Below, piece by piece: positions 62,974-64,000 of a DNA stretch of 64,000 nt; within the stretch, counting starts at the first letter, position 1, and every line of letters starts with the position of its first letter. The notes beneath the pieces are model-generated. The model did no database searches. It was not told the origin of the DNA and worked only from the letters and a program-made list of their open reading frames with translations. The stretch is taken from positions 781,364 through 845,363 of the forward strand of contig WJPL01000002.1 in assembly GCA_009649675.1 (NCBI GenBank). Direction: 5' to 3'. The DNA is from Alphaproteobacteria bacterium HT1-32 (GTDB taxonomy: Bacteria; Pseudomonadota; Alphaproteobacteria; Rhodospirillales; HT1-32). Made by a program: the position numbers and the translations under genes.

Positions 62974-63861
62974 GTGTATGATCTGAAAACCGGCCTGGCG
63001 GAAAACGCTGCGGCTGTCGAAAAGACCCTGAATGAATTGTTGCCCGGAGGCGACGCGCCGGAATCCCGCGTCTTTGACGCGATGCGCTATGCCATCATGG
63101 TTGGCGGCAAACGGTTGCGGCCCTTCCTTGTCATGGCCTCCGCCAATCTGTTCGACGTCCAGAAGGTCTGCGCACTTCGTGCCGCTGCAGCCATCGAGAT
63201 GGTCCATTCCTATTCGCTGGTGCATGACGATCTGCCGGCAATGGATGATGATGATCTGCGGCGCGGACAGCCATCAACCCACCGCAAGTTTGACGAGGCC
63301 ACGGCCATTCTGGCTGGTGATGCCCTGCTGACAATGGCGTTTGAGGTGCTGGGTGAGCGCGAGACGCATTCCGATCCGAATGTGCGCTGCAAGCTGGTGA
63401 CATCACTGGCAAAAGCCTCAGGGGCCGAAGGCATGGTCGGTGGTCAGATGATCGACCTGCAGGCTGAAAATCAGCAACTTGATGCAAATGGGATCACCCG
63501 CCTGCAACAGCTGAAGACGGGCCGGCTGATTGCCTGGTCCTGTGAAGCCGGGGCTATCCTCGGCAAGGCCGATCATGAATGTCAGCTTGCCCTTGCGGCT
63601 TATGCACATGACATCGGTCTCGCGTTCCAGATTGCAGATGATATCCTTGATATCGAAGGCGATCAGGAAGCTTTGGGTAAAACGGTCGGCAAGGATCTGG
63701 AGCAGGGCAAGGCAACGTTCGTGTCACTGCTTGGCATGGATCAGGCCAAGTCACAGGCAAGAATGCTGTCCGATCAGGCTGTCCAGCATCTCGAACGATT
63801 TGATGAACGTGCCGAACCCCTGCGGGCGGTTGCCCGGTTTGTGGTCGAACGCAAGAACTGA
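62974..63861 (+). CDS. ispA: Farnesyl diphosphate synthase (geranyltranstransferase)
   Basis: GTG 62974 starts a 295-residue prenyltransferase. The first Asp-rich motif is D-D-L-P-A-M-D-D-D-D with R-R-G-Q-P-S-T-H after it; the second is D-D-I-L-D-I-E. G-G-K-R-L-R-P-F and G-G-Q-M-I-D-L are the other conserved blocks. It condenses IPP with DMAPP/GPP to farnesyl diphosphate, using the DXP-pathway precursor made via the next gene, dxs. Confidence 0.95.
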   Translation: MYDLKTGLAENAAAVEKTLNELLPGGDAPESRVFDAMRYAIMVGGKRLRPFLVMASANLFDVQKVCALRAAAAIEMVHSYSLVHDDLPAMDDDDLRRGQPSTHRKFDEATAILAGDALLTMAFEVLGERETHSDPNVRCKLVTSLAKASGAEGMVGGQMIDLQAENQQLDANGITRLQQLKTGRLIAWSCEAGAILGKADHECQLALAAYAHDIGLAFQIADDILDIEGDQEALGKTVGKDLEQGKATFVSLLGMDQAKSQARMLSDQAVQHLERFDERAEPLRAVARFVVERKN

Positions 63862-63877
63862 CACGGATAACACCAGC

Positions 63878-64000
63878 ATGAACACGTCGAAGCCCGTTCT
63901 TGACCGCGCAGGTCTTCCGTCAGACATCCGTTCTTTTTCGACGGCTGAGCTGAAGCAGCTTGCTGTCGAGTTACGTCAGGAGACGATTGAGGCGGTCTCT
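63878..64000 (+). CDS. dxs: 1-deoxy-D-xylulose-5-phosphate synthase, 5' part only
   Basis: ATG 63878 opens 41 codons up to the window edge. The visible N-terminus has L-D-R-A-G-L-P-S-D-I-R-S-F and L-K-Q-L-A-V-E-L-R-Q-E-T-I, the standard start of Dxs (family form L-L-D-R-I-x-x-P-x-D-L-R with L-A-x-E-L-R). The thiamine diphosphate domains lie beyond the window. It makes DXP from pyruvate and glyceraldehyde 3-phosphate. The position directly after xseB-ispA supports the call. Confidence 0.9.
   Translation, partial: MNTSKPVLDRAGLPSDIRSFSTAELKQLAVELRQETIEAVS

Overview
The window is moderately GC-rich, densely packed DNA from an alphaproteobacterium. I place it only loosely near the marine Rhodospirillales-like lineages. 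The grounds are the gene families present (heterotetrameric sarcosine oxidase, a CHASE2 cyclase/FecR module, an NADH dehydrogenase-SelD fusion, ectoine-type ehu/eut genes, xseB-ispA-dxs order) and the ATCCTGAA-N5-TTCAGGAT palindromes. I cannot name the genus. No rRNA, CRISPR, prophage or insertion sequence was seen.

Layout. 1-1.2 kb: a glutaredoxin-DinB gene read through an in-frame TGA at its catalytic position (a probable selenoprotein), divergent from msrA. 1.3-7 kb: two small proteins, then a FecR-domain protein, a TPR/beta-barrel outer-membrane protein and a convergent CHASE2 adenylate cyclase. 7.1-14.2 kb: an iron-type alcohol dehydrogenase/transhydrogenase, an acetyltransferase and soxBDAG. 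14.3-30.6 kb: a nucleotide/nucleoside scavenging region with a transporter, periplasmic 5'-nucleotidase, a BMP-type ABC importer, cdd, pnp, deoC, deoA, deoB and amn. This row is interrupted by a reverse-strand pentapeptide-repeat membrane protein flanked by palindromic repeats. 30.6-36.2 kb: NDH-selD fusion, pepN, upp. 36.2-37.8 kb: a histidine kinase whose C-terminal domain closely resembles photoactive yellow protein (PYP). 38-44 kb: tRNA-Sec (selC), selB, selA and two tandem MFS paralogues. 44.2-46.3 kb: quinone oxidoreductase, cupin, degenerate SNase-like protein. 46.3-53.6 kb: divergent eutBCD/ehuA and ehuBCD clusters with a GntR regulator. 53.6-61 kb: cNMP-domain protein, dienelactone hydrolase, RidA-like and D-amino-acid-oxidase-like genes, RND efflux pair. 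61-64 kb: TetR regulator, histone-deacetylase-like enzyme, xseB, ispA and the start of dxs.

How it fits together. The window holds the whole selenocysteine machinery (selA, selB, selC, selD) and also a likely user of it. In the glutaredoxin gene a UGA falls exactly where the first cysteine of a CxxC motif belongs, giving UxxC, and hairpins lie just downstream. Nucleotides can be dephosphorylated in the periplasm, imported as nucleosides, and fed through phosphorolysis and the deo pathway into central carbon metabolism or the salvage pools. The ehu/eut block is a compatible-solute uptake and breakdown cluster, but it lacks eutA and the deacetylase eutE/doeB within this window.

The two observations most worth follow-up are the putative Sec-glutaredoxin-DinB protein and the PAS-histidine kinase-PYP fusion. 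All family assignments rest on motifs recognised by eye; no database search was run.
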